This document shows, piece by piece, positions 9,000 to 19,005 of a stretch of DNA of 64,000 nt. Source of the stretch: Hafnia alvei (lineage in GTDB: Bacteria; Pseudomonadota; Gammaproteobacteria; Enterobacterales; Enterobacteriaceae); the NCBI RefSeq assembly GCF_900095695.1, contig NZ_FMIQ01000055.1:62001-126000 (forward strand), read 5' to 3'. How positions within the stretch are numbered: the stretch's first letter is position 1; every line of letters starts with the position of its first letter. The notes below the pieces were generated by a model. That model saw only the letters and a list, made by a program, of their open reading frames with translations. It was not told the DNA's origin and searched no databases. Position numbers and translations under genes: made by a program.

Positions 9000-9882
9000 G
9001 CAAAAACGCATTGATGCATCGGGCTACACCTATGCCCACGAGCATCTGCATATCGACCTATCGGCGTTTAAAAACAACATTGATTGCCGCTTGGATCAGT
9101 ACGATCTGATTTGTGCGGAGATGAAATCGCTCTATGGGCAGGGGGTACGCAATATCATCGAAATGACTAATCGATACATGGGGCGTAATCCGCAATTTAT
9201 GCTGGATATCATGCGAGATACGGGGATGAACGTCATGGCCTGTACCGGTTATTACCAGCATGATTTTTTCCCCGCTCATGTTGCTATCACCAGCGCAGAA
9301 AAGCTGGCGAAAGAGATGATCGACGAAATCGAAATCGGTATTGACGGCACTGAGTTGAAAGCGGGAATTATCGCGGAAATCGGTTCCAGCGTTGACGTGA
9401 TAACCGACGTTGAAGCTAAAGTTTTTGCCGCTGCCGCGATAGCCCATCGTGAAACGGGGCGCCCGATCTCTACCCACACCTCGTTTAGCACTATGGGCCT
9501 TGAGCAACTAACGCTGCTAAAAAACCATGGCGTAGACCTTTCGCGCGTTGTCGTCGGCCATTGTGATCTGAAAGACAATCTCGACAACATTCTACGCATG
9601 ATCGAACAGGGTGCTTATGTCCAGTTCGATACCATCGGAAAAAACAGCTATTACCCAGACGAGAAGCGCGTGGCAATGCTGCAAGAAATTGCCAAACGCG
9701 GACTGCTCGACCACGTGATGCTTTCCATGGACATCACTCGCCGTTCCCACCTGAAAGCGAACGGTGGTCTTGGTTTTGACTATTTGCTGACAACGTTTGT
9801 GCCTTTGTTGCAGGAGGCTGGCTTCACTCAGGCCGACGTTGATTTGATGTTACGTGACAACCCCTCTGTCTTCTTTAAATAA
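8992..9882 (+). CDS. php: Phosphotriesterase homology protein (Php/YhfV)
   Basis: This 296-residue TIM-barrel amidohydrolase matches E. coli Php (292 aa). The metal ligands are visible: HEH in [10 protein letters not shown], the histidines in [10 protein letters not shown] and [10 protein letters not shown], and the aspartate in LSMDITRRS. In GIIAEIGSS a glutamate takes the place of the carboxylated lysine of true phosphotriesterases, a known feature of the Php group. It probably hydrolyses an ester or lactone in the yhf pathway. The start at 8992 overlaps the yhfW end by eight bases. Confidence 0.93.
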   Translation: MTEQKRIDASGYTYAHEHLHIDLSAFKNNIDCRLDQYDLICAEMKSLYGQGVRNIIEMTNRYMGRNPQFMLDIMRDTGMNVMACTGYYQHDFFPAHVAITSAEKLAKEMIDEIEIGIDGTELKAGIIAEIGSSVDVITDVEAKVFAAAAIAHRETGRPISTHTSFSTMGLEQLTLLKNHGVDLSRVVVGHCDLKDNLDNILRMIEQGAYVQFDTIGKNSYYPDEKRVAMLQEIAKRGLLDHVMLSMDITRRSHLKANGGLGFDYLLTTFVPLLQEAGFTQADVDLMLRDNPSVFFK

Positions 9883-9891
9883 GGATTTCCC

Positions 9892-10245
9892 ATGAAAAAG
9901 ATCGGTGTTGCTGGCTTACAGCGTGAACTCATGAAAAAAACTATCGAAACCGCCGCACCAGGCTGCTTTGAAGTATTTATCTATAACGACATGGAAGCTG
10001 CGATGAAGGTGAAATCCGGCCAGCTTGATTACTACATTGGCGCTTGTAATACCGGTGCCGGAGCGGCGTTGTCCATTGCCATTGCGGTGATTGGTTATAA
10101 CAAAAGCTGCACAATTGCTAAACCGGGCATTAAGGCGAAGGAAGAGCAGGTCGCCAAAATGGTTGCGGACGGCAAAATCGCCTTTGGCCTGTCGGTTGAA
10201 CATATCGAACATGCCATTCCGATGTTGATTGCTCATTTAAAATAA
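9892..10245 (+). CDS. yhfU: YhfU, DUF2620 family protein
   Basis: The 117-residue protein corresponds to E. coli YhfU. It contains a glycine/alanine-rich central helix (ACNTGAGAALSIAIAVIG) suggestive of a small-molecule-binding loop, but no recognised catalytic motif and no signal peptide. It sits nine bases after php and ten before yhfT, so it belongs to the same transcript. Its function is unknown; an accessory role to the neighbouring YhfT transporter is only a guess from adjacency. Confidence 0.88.
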   Translation: MKKIGVAGLQRELMKKTIETAAPGCFEVFIYNDMEAAMKVKSGQLDYYIGACNTGAGAALSIAIAVIGYNKSCTIAKPGIKAKEEQVAKMVADGKIAFGLSVEHIEHAIPMLIAHLK

Positions 10246-10255
10246 AGGCAGCGCT

Positions 10256-11557
10256 ATGGATTTTTATATTCAAATAGTCGTGGTCGCCTGTCTGACAGGG
10301 ATGACGGCGCTGCTGGCGCACAAGTCTGCAGCCGTCTTCCACGACGGGATTCGACCGATTTTGCCTCAGCTGATTGAGGGGAATATGAACCGTCGTGAGG
10401 CGGGGAGCATTGCCTTTGGTCTCAGCATTGGCTTTGTCGCATCGGTGGGTATTTCGTTCACCTTGAAAACCGGTTTGCTCAACAGCTGGCTGCTGTTTTT
10501 ACCGACGGATATTCTCGGCGTGTTGGCTTTTAATGGTGTTATGGCATTTGGGTTGGGGGCGATATGGGGCATTTTGATTCTCACCTGCCTGCTGCCGGTA
10601 AACCATCTGCTGACGGCGCTGCCAGTGGATGTACTGGGCTCGCTGGGCGAACTGAGCTCCCCGGTGGTTTCTGCTTTTGCCCTGTTCCCTCTGGTGGCTA
10701 TTTTCTATCAGTTTGGCTGGAAGAGTAGCCTGCTCGCTGCGGTTGTGGTGCTGATGACGCGGGTTATCATCGTGCGTTACTTCCCGCATCTGAACCCAGA
10801 ATCTATTGAAATTTTTGTCGGTATGATAATGCTGCTGGGCATCGCGATTACTCTGGATCACCGTACTCGCGGGGAGCGTTCGGATGACGATGGGCAGTCG
10901 GTTTTTGAGGAGCGCACTTCGCGTATTATCAAAAACCTACCCTATATTGCGATTGTCGGTGGGCTGATTGCCGCCGTTGCCAGCATGAAGATTTTTGCCG
11001 GTTCAGAGGTGTCGATCTTTACGCTTGAGAAGGCGTATCACGCGGGTCTAGATCCTGCGCAGTCACAGACGCTGATTAATCAGGCGGCGTTGGCGGAGTT
11101 TATGCGCGGGCTGGGCTTTGTGCCGATGATTGCCACCACGGCATTGGCGACCGGCGTGTATGCGGTAGCCGGTTTCACCTTCGTGTTTGCCGTTGGGTAC
11201 CTGATCTCTAACCCATTAATTGCCTTTGTAGCGGGGGCGCTGGTGATTTCCGCTGAAGTGCTGTTGCTGCGTTCTATTGGTAAGTGGTTGGGGCGTTACC
11301 CTTCGGTGCGTAATGCTTCGGATAACATCCGTAATGCAATGAATATGTTGATGGAAATGGCGTTGCTGGTTGGCTCGATCTTCGCCGCGATCAAAATGGC
11401 GGGCTACACCGGTTTTACCATCGCGGCTGCGCTTTATTTCCTCAACGAGTCGTTGGGTCGTCCGGTGCAAAAAATGGCTTCCCCCGTCGTGGCGGTGCTG
11501 ATAACCGGTATTGTGTTAAACATTCTCTTCTATTGCGGCCTGTTCGTTCCGGTCTGA
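10256..11557 (+). CDS. yhfT: YhfT, polytopic inner-membrane transporter
   Basis: A very hydrophobic 433-residue protein with about 11-12 predicted membrane segments, the same length class as E. coli YhfT. A hydrophilic loop (about residues 195-220; DHRTRGERSDDDGQ) divides the two halves. It is presumably the importer for the operon's substrate. No characterised family signature is visible. It follows yhfU by ten bases. A GC-rich hairpin lies between it and yhfS. Confidence 0.9.
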   Translation: MDFYIQIVVVACLTGMTALLAHKSAAVFHDGIRPILPQLIEGNMNRREAGSIAFGLSIGFVASVGISFTLKTGLLNSWLLFLPTDILGVLAFNGVMAFGLGAIWGILILTCLLPVNHLLTALPVDVLGSLGELSSPVVSAFALFPLVAIFYQFGWKSSLLAAVVVLMTRVIIVRYFPHLNPESIEIFVGMIMLLGIAITLDHRTRGERSDDDGQSVFEERTSRIIKNLPYIAIVGGLIAAVASMKIFAGSEVSIFTLEKAYHAGLDPAQSQTLINQAALAEFMRGLGFVPMIATTALATGVYAVAGFTFVFAVGYLISNPLIAFVAGALVISAEVLLLRSIGKWLGRYPSVRNASDNIRNAMNMLMEMALLVGSIFAAIKMAGYTGFTIAAALYFLNESLGRPVQKMASPVVAVLITGIVLNILFYCGLFVPV

Positions 11558-11570
11558 TCCCTTGCTCTTG

Positions 11571-11593
11571 CCTGCCGCGACGTTTGCGGCAGG
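11571..11593 (+). other. GC-rich hairpin in the yhfT-yhfS junction
   Basis: CCTGCCGC and GCGGCAGG pair perfectly around a seven-base loop. No T run follows and the yhfS ribosome binding site lies just downstream. It could stabilise the upstream mRNA or lower yhfS expression, rather than terminate. Confidence 0.6.
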
Positions 11594-11612
11594 CTTTGAT
11601 GGAGAAAACAGT

Positions 11613-12698
11613 GTGAAAACCTGGCCTTTGCAGAGCCTGACGATGGAGCAGGCGCAGAATAAGCAGTTCCGGCTGGTGGATATTATCTGTCGCCACTTTC
11701 CCGGCAGTGACTTTCTCAACGCGGGTGATTTAGGTCTGGTTCCAGGTCTAAATCAGCCACAAATGACGCAACGGGTGGAAGCCGTTCTCGCTGATTTTTT
11801 TGCCGCACCGAAGGCTGTTTTAGTGCAGGGGGCGGGTACTGGGGCAATTCGCAGCGGTCTGGCCGCTGTATTGCGGGCAGGCGACACGCTTCTTATTCAT
11901 GATGCGCCGCTTTATCCCACCACGGCGGTTATTGCTGAGCAAATGGGCTTGCTGCTTGTTCGTGCCGATTTCAATCAGCTTGATGAAGTTGCCCGTGCGA
12001 TTGAGCAGCATCGCCCGCAGGCGGCGCTTATCCAACACACCCGTCAGAAAATTGATGATTCTTACTCCCTGCGCGAAGTCATCGCCTGTTTTAATCACTA
12101 CGGATTGTCTTCGCTTACTGACGATAATTACGCGGTAATGAAGGTCGAGAATATTGGCTGTGAATGCGGTGCGACCTTGTCAACTTTTTCGTGTTTTAAA
12201 CTCTTTGGCCCTGCCGGCGTTGGGGTTGTGGTCGGTGATGAGAACGCGGTGAATGCGGTGCGTAAAAGCATGTACTCCGGCGGTAGCCAGATACAAGGGA
12301 TACAGGCGATGGAGGCGTTGCGAGGTTTAGTTTTTGCGCCAGTGATGCACGCGGTGCAGGCGCAGGTGAATGATCGTCTGGTGGCTGAGCTGCAAAGCGG
12401 GGCAATCCCACAGGTGAAACAGGCGTTTATTGCTAATGCGCAGTCCAAAGTTCTGCTGGTGGAGTTTCATGAACCAATTGCGGAAAAAGTGCTGGCGCGT
12501 GCGAAAAAACTAGGCGCGTTGCCGTATCCGGTTGGCGCAGAGTCTAAGTACGAAATTCCGCCGCTGTTTTATCGAGTGTCTGGCACTTTTCTTCTGTCGG
12601 ATCCAACGCTTCAACAACGCATGATCCGTATTAATCCAAACCGCAGCGGGGCACAGACGGTTTTGCGTATTTTGCAGGAAAGCTGTCGCTTGTTATAG
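11613..12698 (+). CDS. yhfS: YhfS, PLP-dependent aminotransferase/lyase-like protein
   Basis: From the GTG at 11613 the product is 361 residues, exactly the length of E. coli YhfS, and begins MKTWPLQSLT in step with it. GGAG lies nine bases ahead. It is a fold-type I PLP enzyme: the cofactor aspartate is in LTDDNYAVMK and the Schiff-base lysine in STFSCFKLFGP. The reaction is unknown. With YhfX it gives the operon two PLP enzymes, pointing to an amino-acid-like intermediate. It is the last gene before a bidirectional terminator. Confidence 0.92.
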   Translation: MKTWPLQSLTMEQAQNKQFRLVDIICRHFPGSDFLNAGDLGLVPGLNQPQMTQRVEAVLADFFAAPKAVLVQGAGTGAIRSGLAAVLRAGDTLLIHDAPLYPTTAVIAEQMGLLLVRADFNQLDEVARAIEQHRPQAALIQHTRQKIDDSYSLREVIACFNHYGLSSLTDDNYAVMKVENIGCECGATLSTFSCFKLFGPAGVGVVVGDENAVNAVRKSMYSGGSQIQGIQAMEALRGLVFAPVMHAVQAQVNDRLVAELQSGAIPQVKQAFIANAQSKVLLVEFHEPIAEKVLARAKKLGALPYPVGAESKYEIPPLFYRVSGTFLLSDPTLQQRMIRINPNRSGAQTVLRILQESCRLL

Positions 12699-12710
12699 AG
12701 CGTAGTAAAA

Positions 12711-12736
12711 CGCCCGATGCGTTTATCCATCGGGCG
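12711..12736. terminator. Bidirectional terminator between yhfS and proX
   Basis: CGCCCGATG and CATCGGGCG form a perfect 9-bp stem with an eight-base loop. On the minus strand it is followed by TTTTAC, and on the plus strand CTTTTT lies about 13 bases beyond. It serves both convergent operons. Confidence 0.85.
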
Positions 12737-12762
12737 CAAGATACGCGCTTTTTAGTGCAAAC

Positions 12763-13809
12763 TTAGTGTTTTGCAGCCTGCTGTGCGGCATCGATCCAAC
12801 CATCAAACGTGGCCTGATGGGCTTTAATCCAGCCGTTTACATGGCGCTCAATATCCGCTTCTGAGTTTTCACCTTGATGCATACGCAGGTTTTGCGCATT
12901 AACGTCAGCAATTGGCAATTTCATTTCAGCAAATAATTTTGCCGCCGCTGGGTTTTTCTCGGCGAAGGTTTTGTTAGCTACGATCTGCATATTGTTAACT
13001 GGGAAACCGTAGTTAGCACCGTTTGGCAGCTTGGTATCAACATCTTTCAGGCTGCCCGGTAAGGCTGAGAACGGCACCTGTAGCCAAACAACATCACGCC
13101 CAGGTTTGAGCACGTCGCTCACCCAATACGGCGTCCATGTGTAGTAAAACACCGGTTTGCCTTCTTTAAAGCGAGTCATGGTGTCGGCAATCAACGCTGA
13201 ATAGTTGCCTTGATTATGTTCAACCGTATCATTCAAACCGTAGGCTTTGAGCTGATAGTTGATGGAGGCTTCACATCCCCAACCCGGCGTACAACCGGCT
13301 AAATCTGCTTTGCCGTCGTTGTTGGTATCAAACAGCTTGGCAATTTTGGGATCTTTGAGCTGCTCAATATTGGTGATGTGATACTGATCGGCGGTTTTTT
13401 TGTCGATCAAATATCCCTGCGCCGCCCCTGTTACGTACTGGCCTTCACGGTAGAATTTTTTATCGCCACCGGCGCCGTTATACATATCAGAGTGAAGCTG
13501 ATCCCAATTCACCGCGAGGAAGGTGGCATCACCCGCCGCAACGGAAGTGTACGCCACGTTGTAATCCACTTCTTTGGTTGGCTGTACGTCATAGCCTAAT
13601 TTTGCTAGCGCCTTGCTCACCAGTTGGGTCTGGAAAGTCTCTTCGGCAATACTGCTCTGAATTGGCTGTACAGACACGCCTTTGCCCGGCAATTCTGTTG
13701 CCTGAGTGGAGAAGGAGATGGAAAGCGTACCGAAGGCCAGAGCGGTAACGGCAAGCATAGATGCGATACGTTGTTGAGTTTGGTTATATTGTTTTGTTTG
13801 TGATGTCAT
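12763..13809 (-). CDS. proX: ProX, periplasmic glycine betaine/proline betaine-binding protein
   Basis: The 348-residue precursor has a long N-region, a signal peptide ending near ATQATEL, then the ProX solute-binding domain. It delivers betaines to ProVW under osmotic stress. The aromatic-rich motifs WNWDQLHSD-like, CTPGWGCE and [10 protein letters not shown] line the betaine pocket in ProX. E. coli ProX is 330 aa; the extra residues are at the N-terminus. AGGAATATTC precedes the ATG at 13809. A 158-base gap with a strong hairpin separates it from proW. Confidence 0.95.
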   Translation of the reverse strand: MTSQTKQYNQTQQRIASMLAVTALAFGTLSISFSTQATELPGKGVSVQPIQSSIAEETFQTQLVSKALAKLGYDVQPTKEVDYNVAYTSVAAGDATFLAVNWDQLHSDMYNGAGGDKKFYREGQYVTGAAQGYLIDKKTADQYHITNIEQLKDPKIAKLFDTNNDGKADLAGCTPGWGCEASINYQLKAYGLNDTVEHNQGNYSALIADTMTRFKEGKPVFYYTWTPYWVSDVLKPGRDVVWLQVPFSALPGSLKDVDTKLPNGANYGFPVNNMQIVANKTFAEKNPAAAKLFAEMKLPIADVNAQNLRMHQGENSEADIERHVNGWIKAHQATFDGWIDAAQQAAKH

Positions 13810-13936
13810 GAATATTCCTGTTTGTTTTATCCCTGTGATTTTTGGCGTAGTGCCAATGATTCAGGGTATAGATGGGAAATAGGGCTATCCGCATTCTCTT
13901 TGGGAGGATTTAAAGCCCGAAGGGAAGTGCGATGTA

Positions 13937-13957
13937 CCTCCCCCTGAAAGGAGGAGG
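13937..13957 (-). other. GC-rich hairpin in the proW-proX junction
   Basis: On the minus strand CCTCCTCC, TTTCA, GGGGGAGG forms an 8-bp stem (one T-G pair) starting about ten bases after the proW stop. It has no T tract. It probably protects or processes the proU message so that the binding protein can be made in excess; this role is inferred. Confidence 0.55.
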
Positions 13958-13967
13958 CTAAGAGGTG

Positions 13968-15071
13968 TTAGCCGCGCTTAACAAAAAGACGCGCCACTAA
14001 GCCTATTGGGCCGGACATATACCAACCCTGCACACCACGGCTACGACGATCGCGCCCTACGGACTGAGTTAAGCGGTCGAGGATAATCGCTAAAATCACG
14101 ATACCAACCCCGCCGATAGAGGCCAGACCCATATCGAGTCGACCGATACCGCGCAATACCATCTGGCCTAAGCCACCCACCGCAATCATTGAGGCGATAA
14201 CCACCATCGAGAGCGCTAGCATCAGAGTCTGGTTAACACCGGCCATAATGGTTGGCATTGCTAGCGGTAGCTGCACTTTAAACAGCATCTGGCGCGGACT
14301 TGAGCCAAAGGATTCAGCGGCCTCAATCAGATCAGCGGGAACCTGCTGAATCCCCAAGCTGGTTAAACGTACGATCGGCGGCAGCGCAAAGATAATGGTG
14401 ACGACCACGCCAGGAACGTTACCGATACCAAACAGCATCACGATAGGCACCAAATAGACAAATGCCGGCGTGGTTTGCATGGCATCCAGTAACGGTCTAA
14501 TCACGCGTGCAGCGCTTTTACTGCGTGCCAGCCAGATCCCTAAGGGCAAGCCGATGAGCATGCAGAAGAACAGCGATGTCAGTACCAGCGCCAGCGTGAC
14601 CATCGCCTGCGACCAAGCGCCAATGGCACCGATGGCGATTAAGCCAATCAACGTTGCAGCTCCCATGCCAAGACCGGCACACTGCCATGCAATTAAGGCA
14701 AATACTAAAATCGCGATAGGCGCGGGCATGCCCAGCAAGATGTTTTGAAATCCGCTGAGGACGAAGTCCACTGGCATACGGATGCCTTGAAAAACAGGGC
14801 GACCGTGGCTGACCAACCAGTCGATGCCATGTGTGACCCATGTATCAAAGGGCACCCAAGTATGATGGAACGGATCCATCAGATTAAAATGCTCTGGCTC
14901 CGGTGCGGGTGCGCTGCTAAGCCAATCGCTGCCTTGAGCAGCATGGTTGCTTGCTGCATCAGTCGTGGCCGGTGATGAAGACCATGCGTCTGCGCCTTGC
15001 GACGCGGATGATGCGCTGGCGGCTGATTCTGCGGGTGCGGTTGCCCATGGATTACTCGTTGCGTCACTCAT
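13968..15071 (-). CDS. proW: ProW, glycine betaine ABC-transporter permease
   Basis: The 367-residue membrane protein (E. coli 354 aa) has an unusually long Ala/Ser/Pro-rich cytoplasmic N-terminus (about residues 1-65), then about seven membrane segments. The permease EAA loop is visible as [23 protein letters not shown] (about residues 260-283), the contact site for ProV. It starts within the end of proV (ATGA overlap at 15068-15071), so the two are translationally coupled. The N-terminal extension resembles the known long tail of ProW. Confidence 0.95.
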   Translation of the reverse strand: MSDATSNPWATAPAESAASASSASQGADAWSSSPATTDAASNHAAQGSDWLSSAPAPEPEHFNLMDPFHHTWVPFDTWVTHGIDWLVSHGRPVFQGIRMPVDFVLSGFQNILLGMPAPIAILVFALIAWQCAGLGMGAATLIGLIAIGAIGAWSQAMVTLALVLTSLFFCMLIGLPLGIWLARSKSAARVIRPLLDAMQTTPAFVYLVPIVMLFGIGNVPGVVVTIIFALPPIVRLTSLGIQQVPADLIEAAESFGSSPRQMLFKVQLPLAMPTIMAGVNQTLMLALSMVVIASMIAVGGLGQMVLRGIGRLDMGLASIGGVGIVILAIILDRLTQSVGRDRRSRGVQGWYMSGPIGLVARLFVKRG

Positions 15072-16267
15072 TGGCTAGGGCCCTCTTTGTCCAGTGCTTG
15101 TAGTAGCGTGCCTTTATTGATAATGCCGATAAAAATACCGTCAGCGGATGTCACCGGAACACCACAAGGTGATTGGGCAACCTGCGAAATTAATTCGTTG
15201 AGCGAGGTATCTGCATCAACGGCTTCGGGTGCTGACAGCAGGGCAGAATCTAAAGACTGGCCTTGAGAGAGCGCTTGTTTTAATGATTCAACAGAAACGA
15301 TACCAATATATTTTTGGCCTCGTTCTACCACATAGCCATAATCATGATCTTCATCCTGCAATAATTTCAATGCAGCACGAGGCCCAAATCCTGGCGTTTT
15401 TCGGATCAATGAAAGATGTTTACGGCGAGCAATATCTTTCGCACTAAAGACCTGACTAATATCAACGCCTTTGAAGAAGGTCTTAACATAATCATTGGCC
15501 GGATTATTCAATATTTCTTCAGGCGTTCCCACCTGTATAACTTCACCGCCTTGCATAATGGCAATACGGTCGCCAATACGCATAGCTTCATCCAAATCAT
15601 GTGAAATAAATACAATGGTTCTTTGTTGCTGAGACTGAAGTCTAATTAGCTCATCCTGCATTTCCGTACGAATTAAAGGGTCTAGTGCGGAGAACGCTTC
15701 ATCCATTAATAAAATATCGGGATTAATTGCCATGGCGCGTGCTAAACCAACGCGCTGACGCATACCCCCAGATAATTCATCAGGATAAGAGTTGGCGTGA
15801 TTTTCTAATCCAACCTGACGCAAGGCATCTAATGCTTTTTGATGGCGCTCAGCCTGAGGCACACCCGATAGTTCTAGCCCAAAGGCGGTATTATCGAGCA
15901 CGTTCAAATGAGGCATAAGCGCAAATGATTGAAAAACCATACTGATTTTACTGCGGCGAATATTACGCAGCTTCTCTTCAGAGACCTGTGCAATATCTTC
16001 ACCGTCAATCATGACTTGGCCACGGGTCGGTTTAATCAGACGATTGAGAAGGCGTACCATGGTGGACTTGCCGGAACCTGAGAGTCCCATGATGACAAAT
16101 ATCTCGCCTTCTTCAATGGCCAGACTGGCATTTTTAACGCCAACGGTCAGACCTGTTTTTGCAAATATTTGGTCTTTATGCAGACCTGATTCAATAAGTT
16201 TAAATGCGCGGTCGGGATGCTCCCCGAATATTTTGTAAAGGTTCTTAATTTCTATTTTAATAGTCAT
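15068..16267 (-). CDS. proV: ProV, glycine betaine ABC-transporter ATPase
   Basis: This 399-residue ATPase (E. coli 400 aa) carries Walker [10 protein letters not shown] (about residues 61-69), signature [14 protein letters not shown], Walker [13 protein letters not shown] and an H-loop [11 protein letters not shown]-terminal pair of CBS domains (about 285-395) senses ionic strength. It is the first gene of the osmotically induced proU operon. The 455-base AT-rich upstream region is where the H-NS-controlled promoter would be expected. Confidence 0.96.
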   Translation of the reverse strand: MTIKIEIKNLYKIFGEHPDRAFKLIESGLHKDQIFAKTGLTVGVKNASLAIEEGEIFVIMGLSGSGKSTMVRLLNRLIKPTRGQVMIDGEDIAQVSEEKLRNIRRSKISMVFQSFALMPHLNVLDNTAFGLELSGVPQAERHQKALDALRQVGLENHANSYPDELSGGMRQRVGLARAMAINPDILLMDEAFSALDPLIRTEMQDELIRLQSQQQRTIVFISHDLDEAMRIGDRIAIMQGGEVIQVGTPEEILNNPANDYVKTFFKGVDISQVFSAKDIARRKHLSLIRKTPGFGPRAALKLLQDEDHDYGYVVERGQKYIGIVSVESLKQALSQGQSLDSALLSAPEAVDADTSLNELISQVAQSPCGVPVTSADGIFIGIINKGTLLQALDKEGPSQ

Positions 16268-16722
16268 GCAATAATAGAGTTTCCTATATATAATGAGAAA
16301 TAGTTCACAGATTATTTAAATCAAATAATCCAAATATTATGAGCGAAATCGTTTAATACCCTAACATAATGAGATGATGAGACAACCCCTAAATTCAGAT
16401 TAATGCCGTAATTGGGGTTTACATAACCATAAATATTCGTTATGGTAAAATGCTGCTGCGCTTTCGACCTGATTTTAATTTCATCTAATTTTTAAGTTAT
16501 TTGTGCTGTTAGCCCCCTTCAATGAAGCATAATTATTCCGCTGAATATTCATAATCAAAATCATATTATTTGTTAAGAATGCTCCTAATATTCATTGGCT
16601 TTAATCTTTTTATGTAAACATTATTATTAGCTGCGATTACCCGTGCATAGCAGAATATCAGGCTGATTTTTGATGATGAATATGAGAAAATAGACCTCTG
16701 TTTCTTTCTGTATCGAGTATCA
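16268..16722. other. AT-rich divergent intergenic region between proV and dinG
   Basis: These 455 bases should hold the proU and dinG promoters. The composition is markedly AT-rich, consistent with H-NS control known for proU, but I cannot pick unambiguous -35/-10 elements. I also find no clear LexA site (CTG-N10-CAG) before dinG. Confidence 0.5.
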
Positions 16723-18912
16723 ATGGCGCTTTCTTCCGCAACTAAAAATCAAATTACTCAATGGTATAAAGCCCTTTCTGAGCATATCCCTGATTTTATC
16801 CCACGTCCTCAGCAGCGCACGATGATTGCGGAAGTCGCGAAAACGCTAGCCGGCGATGACGCTCGTCATTTGGCCATCGAAGCACCAACGGGTGTTGGTA
16901 AAACGCTGTCGTATCTGATCCCTGGGATTGCGGTTAGCCGCGATCAAGAGAAACCTCTGGTGGTGAGTACGGCCAACGTTGCCTTGCAGGATCAGATTTA
17001 CAGCAAAGATCTTCCACTGCTGCGCAAGATTATCCCCGATTTAAAGTTTACCGCGGCTTTTGGCCGTGGCCGCTACATCTGTCCGCGTAATTTGGCTGCG
17101 ATGGCGAGCGCTGAAGGCATGCAGGGCGATCTTAAACTGTTTATTGAAGATGATTTACAGCCCAGCAGCGCCGAAGAAAAAGCGCTATGTCAAAAAATCA
17201 GCAAGCAGCTTAGCGGCTATCGTTGGGATGGCCTGCGCGATCATCTTGATGAAAATATTGATGATGCACTGTGGGCGAAATTAAGCACCGATCGTGCTAA
17301 CTGCTTGGCCCGCAACTGCATGTATTTTCGCGAATGCCCTTTCTTTATTGCTCGACGCGAAATTGAGAGCGCTGACGTGGTGGTTGCAAACCATGCGTTA
17401 GTCATGGCCGCGTTGGAGAATGAGTCGGTTCTCCCGAATGCCAAAGATTTGCTGCTGGTGCTAGATGAAGGTCATCATTTACCCGATGTGGCGCGGGATG
17501 CGTTAGAAATCGATGGCGAGATTACCGCTATTTTTGTTAACAGCCAGGTGGAAGGGATCGCGCGGCACATTGAGCAGTGCGGCGCACAGTACAGCCCCAA
17601 AAACCGCCCGAAGCTGATGGATAGCGAGCGTTTAAAAGCCCATTGTGAAGAGATGCGGCAGTTAACCACGGATTTTGACCGCATGGCGACATCGCTACTT
17701 CCTGCGGGAAGCAGTGAGCCAAACTATCGTTTCGAAATGGGCGTATTGCCTGAACCGATGGTGGATATTGCTGTTCGTTTATATAAATTGACGGACGGGC
17801 TGCGCGGCTTGGCTGAATTCATGATGAATGATTTGCAGGAGAAAACCGGCAGCCACGACATTATGCGATTGCACAAGGCCATATTGCAGATGAGCCGTAG
17901 TTTCAGTTATTTAGAAGCGATGACGAAGCTGTGGCGTTTGGCGGCAATGGAGAAAGCGTCCAATGCGCCAATTTCGAAATGGCTAACGCGTGACGTATTC
18001 GACAATGTGCAGCACATCTATATGCACTGCGTTGGGATCCGCGTCTGCGATCAGCTCGAGAAAATGCTCTGGCGAAAGATTCCTCATGCGATAGTCACTT
18101 CAGCTACGCTGCGATCCCTGAATAGTTTTAACCGGATCAGTGAGCTATCTGGATTAAATGAGAAAGCGGGAGATCGTTTTGTTGCTTTAGATTCCCCGTT
18201 TAACCACCCAGAGCAGGGACGTTTGGTGATCCCGCAAATGACACTTGAACCTGCGATGGCACAGGAGGCGGAGCATTTACGCCAAATGGCACATTTTTTC
18301 CGTCATGAATGGGAAAGTGGAAAGCACACTGGCATGCTAGTGCTGTTTGCCAGTCAGAGAGCGATGCAAACGTTTCTCAGCTTCGTTCCTGCATTGCGCT
18401 TGGGATTGCTGGTTCAAGGCGATCAACCGCGTTACCGCTTGGTTGAAGAGCATTGCCGCCGCGTACGTAAAGGTCAGCAAAGTGCTTTAGTTGGCTTACA
18501 GTCATTTGCTGAAGGGTTAGATCTCAAAGGGGAATTGCTCACCCAGGTGCACATCCACAAAGTTGCTTTCCCACCTATTGATAGCCCGGTGATCCTTACC
18601 GAAGGTGAATGGCTGAAAACGCTCAAGCGTTATCCGTTCGAAGTACAGAGCTTGCCTGGCGCGTCGTTCACCCTGATCCAACAGGTCGGACGCTTAATCC
18701 GAAGCCATGAATGTAAAGGTGAGATTATCATTTATGATCGACGCTTGCTGAGCAAAAGCTACGGTGCGCGTTTGCTGGGCGCATTGCCGGTATTTCCCAT
18801 CGAACAACGCCCAATGCCGGAGGGCGACCTTCCCGCACTTCCTACGCCGAAGAGCGATACAAAATCAGCCAGCGGCTCGCGTGGCAAGCGTGGCTCTCGC
18901 CGTCGCAGCTAA
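16723..18912 (+). CDS. dinG: DinG, iron-sulfur ATP-dependent DNA helicase
   Basis: The 729-residue protein (E. coli 716 aa) is a superfamily 2 helicase of the XPD type that unwinds 5'-tailed DNA and R-loops. Walker A is EAPTGVGKT (about residues 53-61), the DEAH-box variant is LDEGHHLP, and motif VI is LIQQVGRLIRS. Cluster ligands appear at C120 (GRYIC) and in the CLARNCMYFRECPFF segment. A basic serine/arginine tail extends the C-terminus. ybiB follows after 93 bases, the same order as in E. coli. Confidence 0.95.
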   Translation: MALSSATKNQITQWYKALSEHIPDFIPRPQQRTMIAEVAKTLAGDDARHLAIEAPTGVGKTLSYLIPGIAVSRDQEKPLVVSTANVALQDQIYSKDLPLLRKIIPDLKFTAAFGRGRYICPRNLAAMASAEGMQGDLKLFIEDDLQPSSAEEKALCQKISKQLSGYRWDGLRDHLDENIDDALWAKLSTDRANCLARNCMYFRECPFFIARREIESADVVVANHALVMAALENESVLPNAKDLLLVLDEGHHLPDVARDALEIDGEITAIFVNSQVEGIARHIEQCGAQYSPKNRPKLMDSERLKAHCEEMRQLTTDFDRMATSLLPAGSSEPNYRFEMGVLPEPMVDIAVRLYKLTDGLRGLAEFMMNDLQEKTGSHDIMRLHKAILQMSRSFSYLEAMTKLWRLAAMEKASNAPISKWLTRDVFDNVQHIYMHCVGIRVCDQLEKMLWRKIPHAIVTSATLRSLNSFNRISELSGLNEKAGDRFVALDSPFNHPEQGRLVIPQMTLEPAMAQEAEHLRQMAHFFRHEWESGKHTGMLVLFASQRAMQTFLSFVPALRLGLLVQGDQPRYRLVEEHCRRVRKGQQSALVGLQSFAEGLDLKGELLTQVHIHKVAFPPIDSPVILTEGEWLKTLKRYPFEVQSLPGASFTLIQQVGRLIRSHECKGEIIIYDRRLLSKSYGARLLGALPVFPIEQRPMPEGDLPALPTPKSDTKSASGSRGKRGSRRRS

Positions 18913-19005
18913 GGTTAGTGAGCAGCACAATTGTCAGGGCAAATAATGCCACGTACTATCCCTAGTATGATGTAAATGTAAATTGGATGAGTACGAGGTG
19001 TTGCC

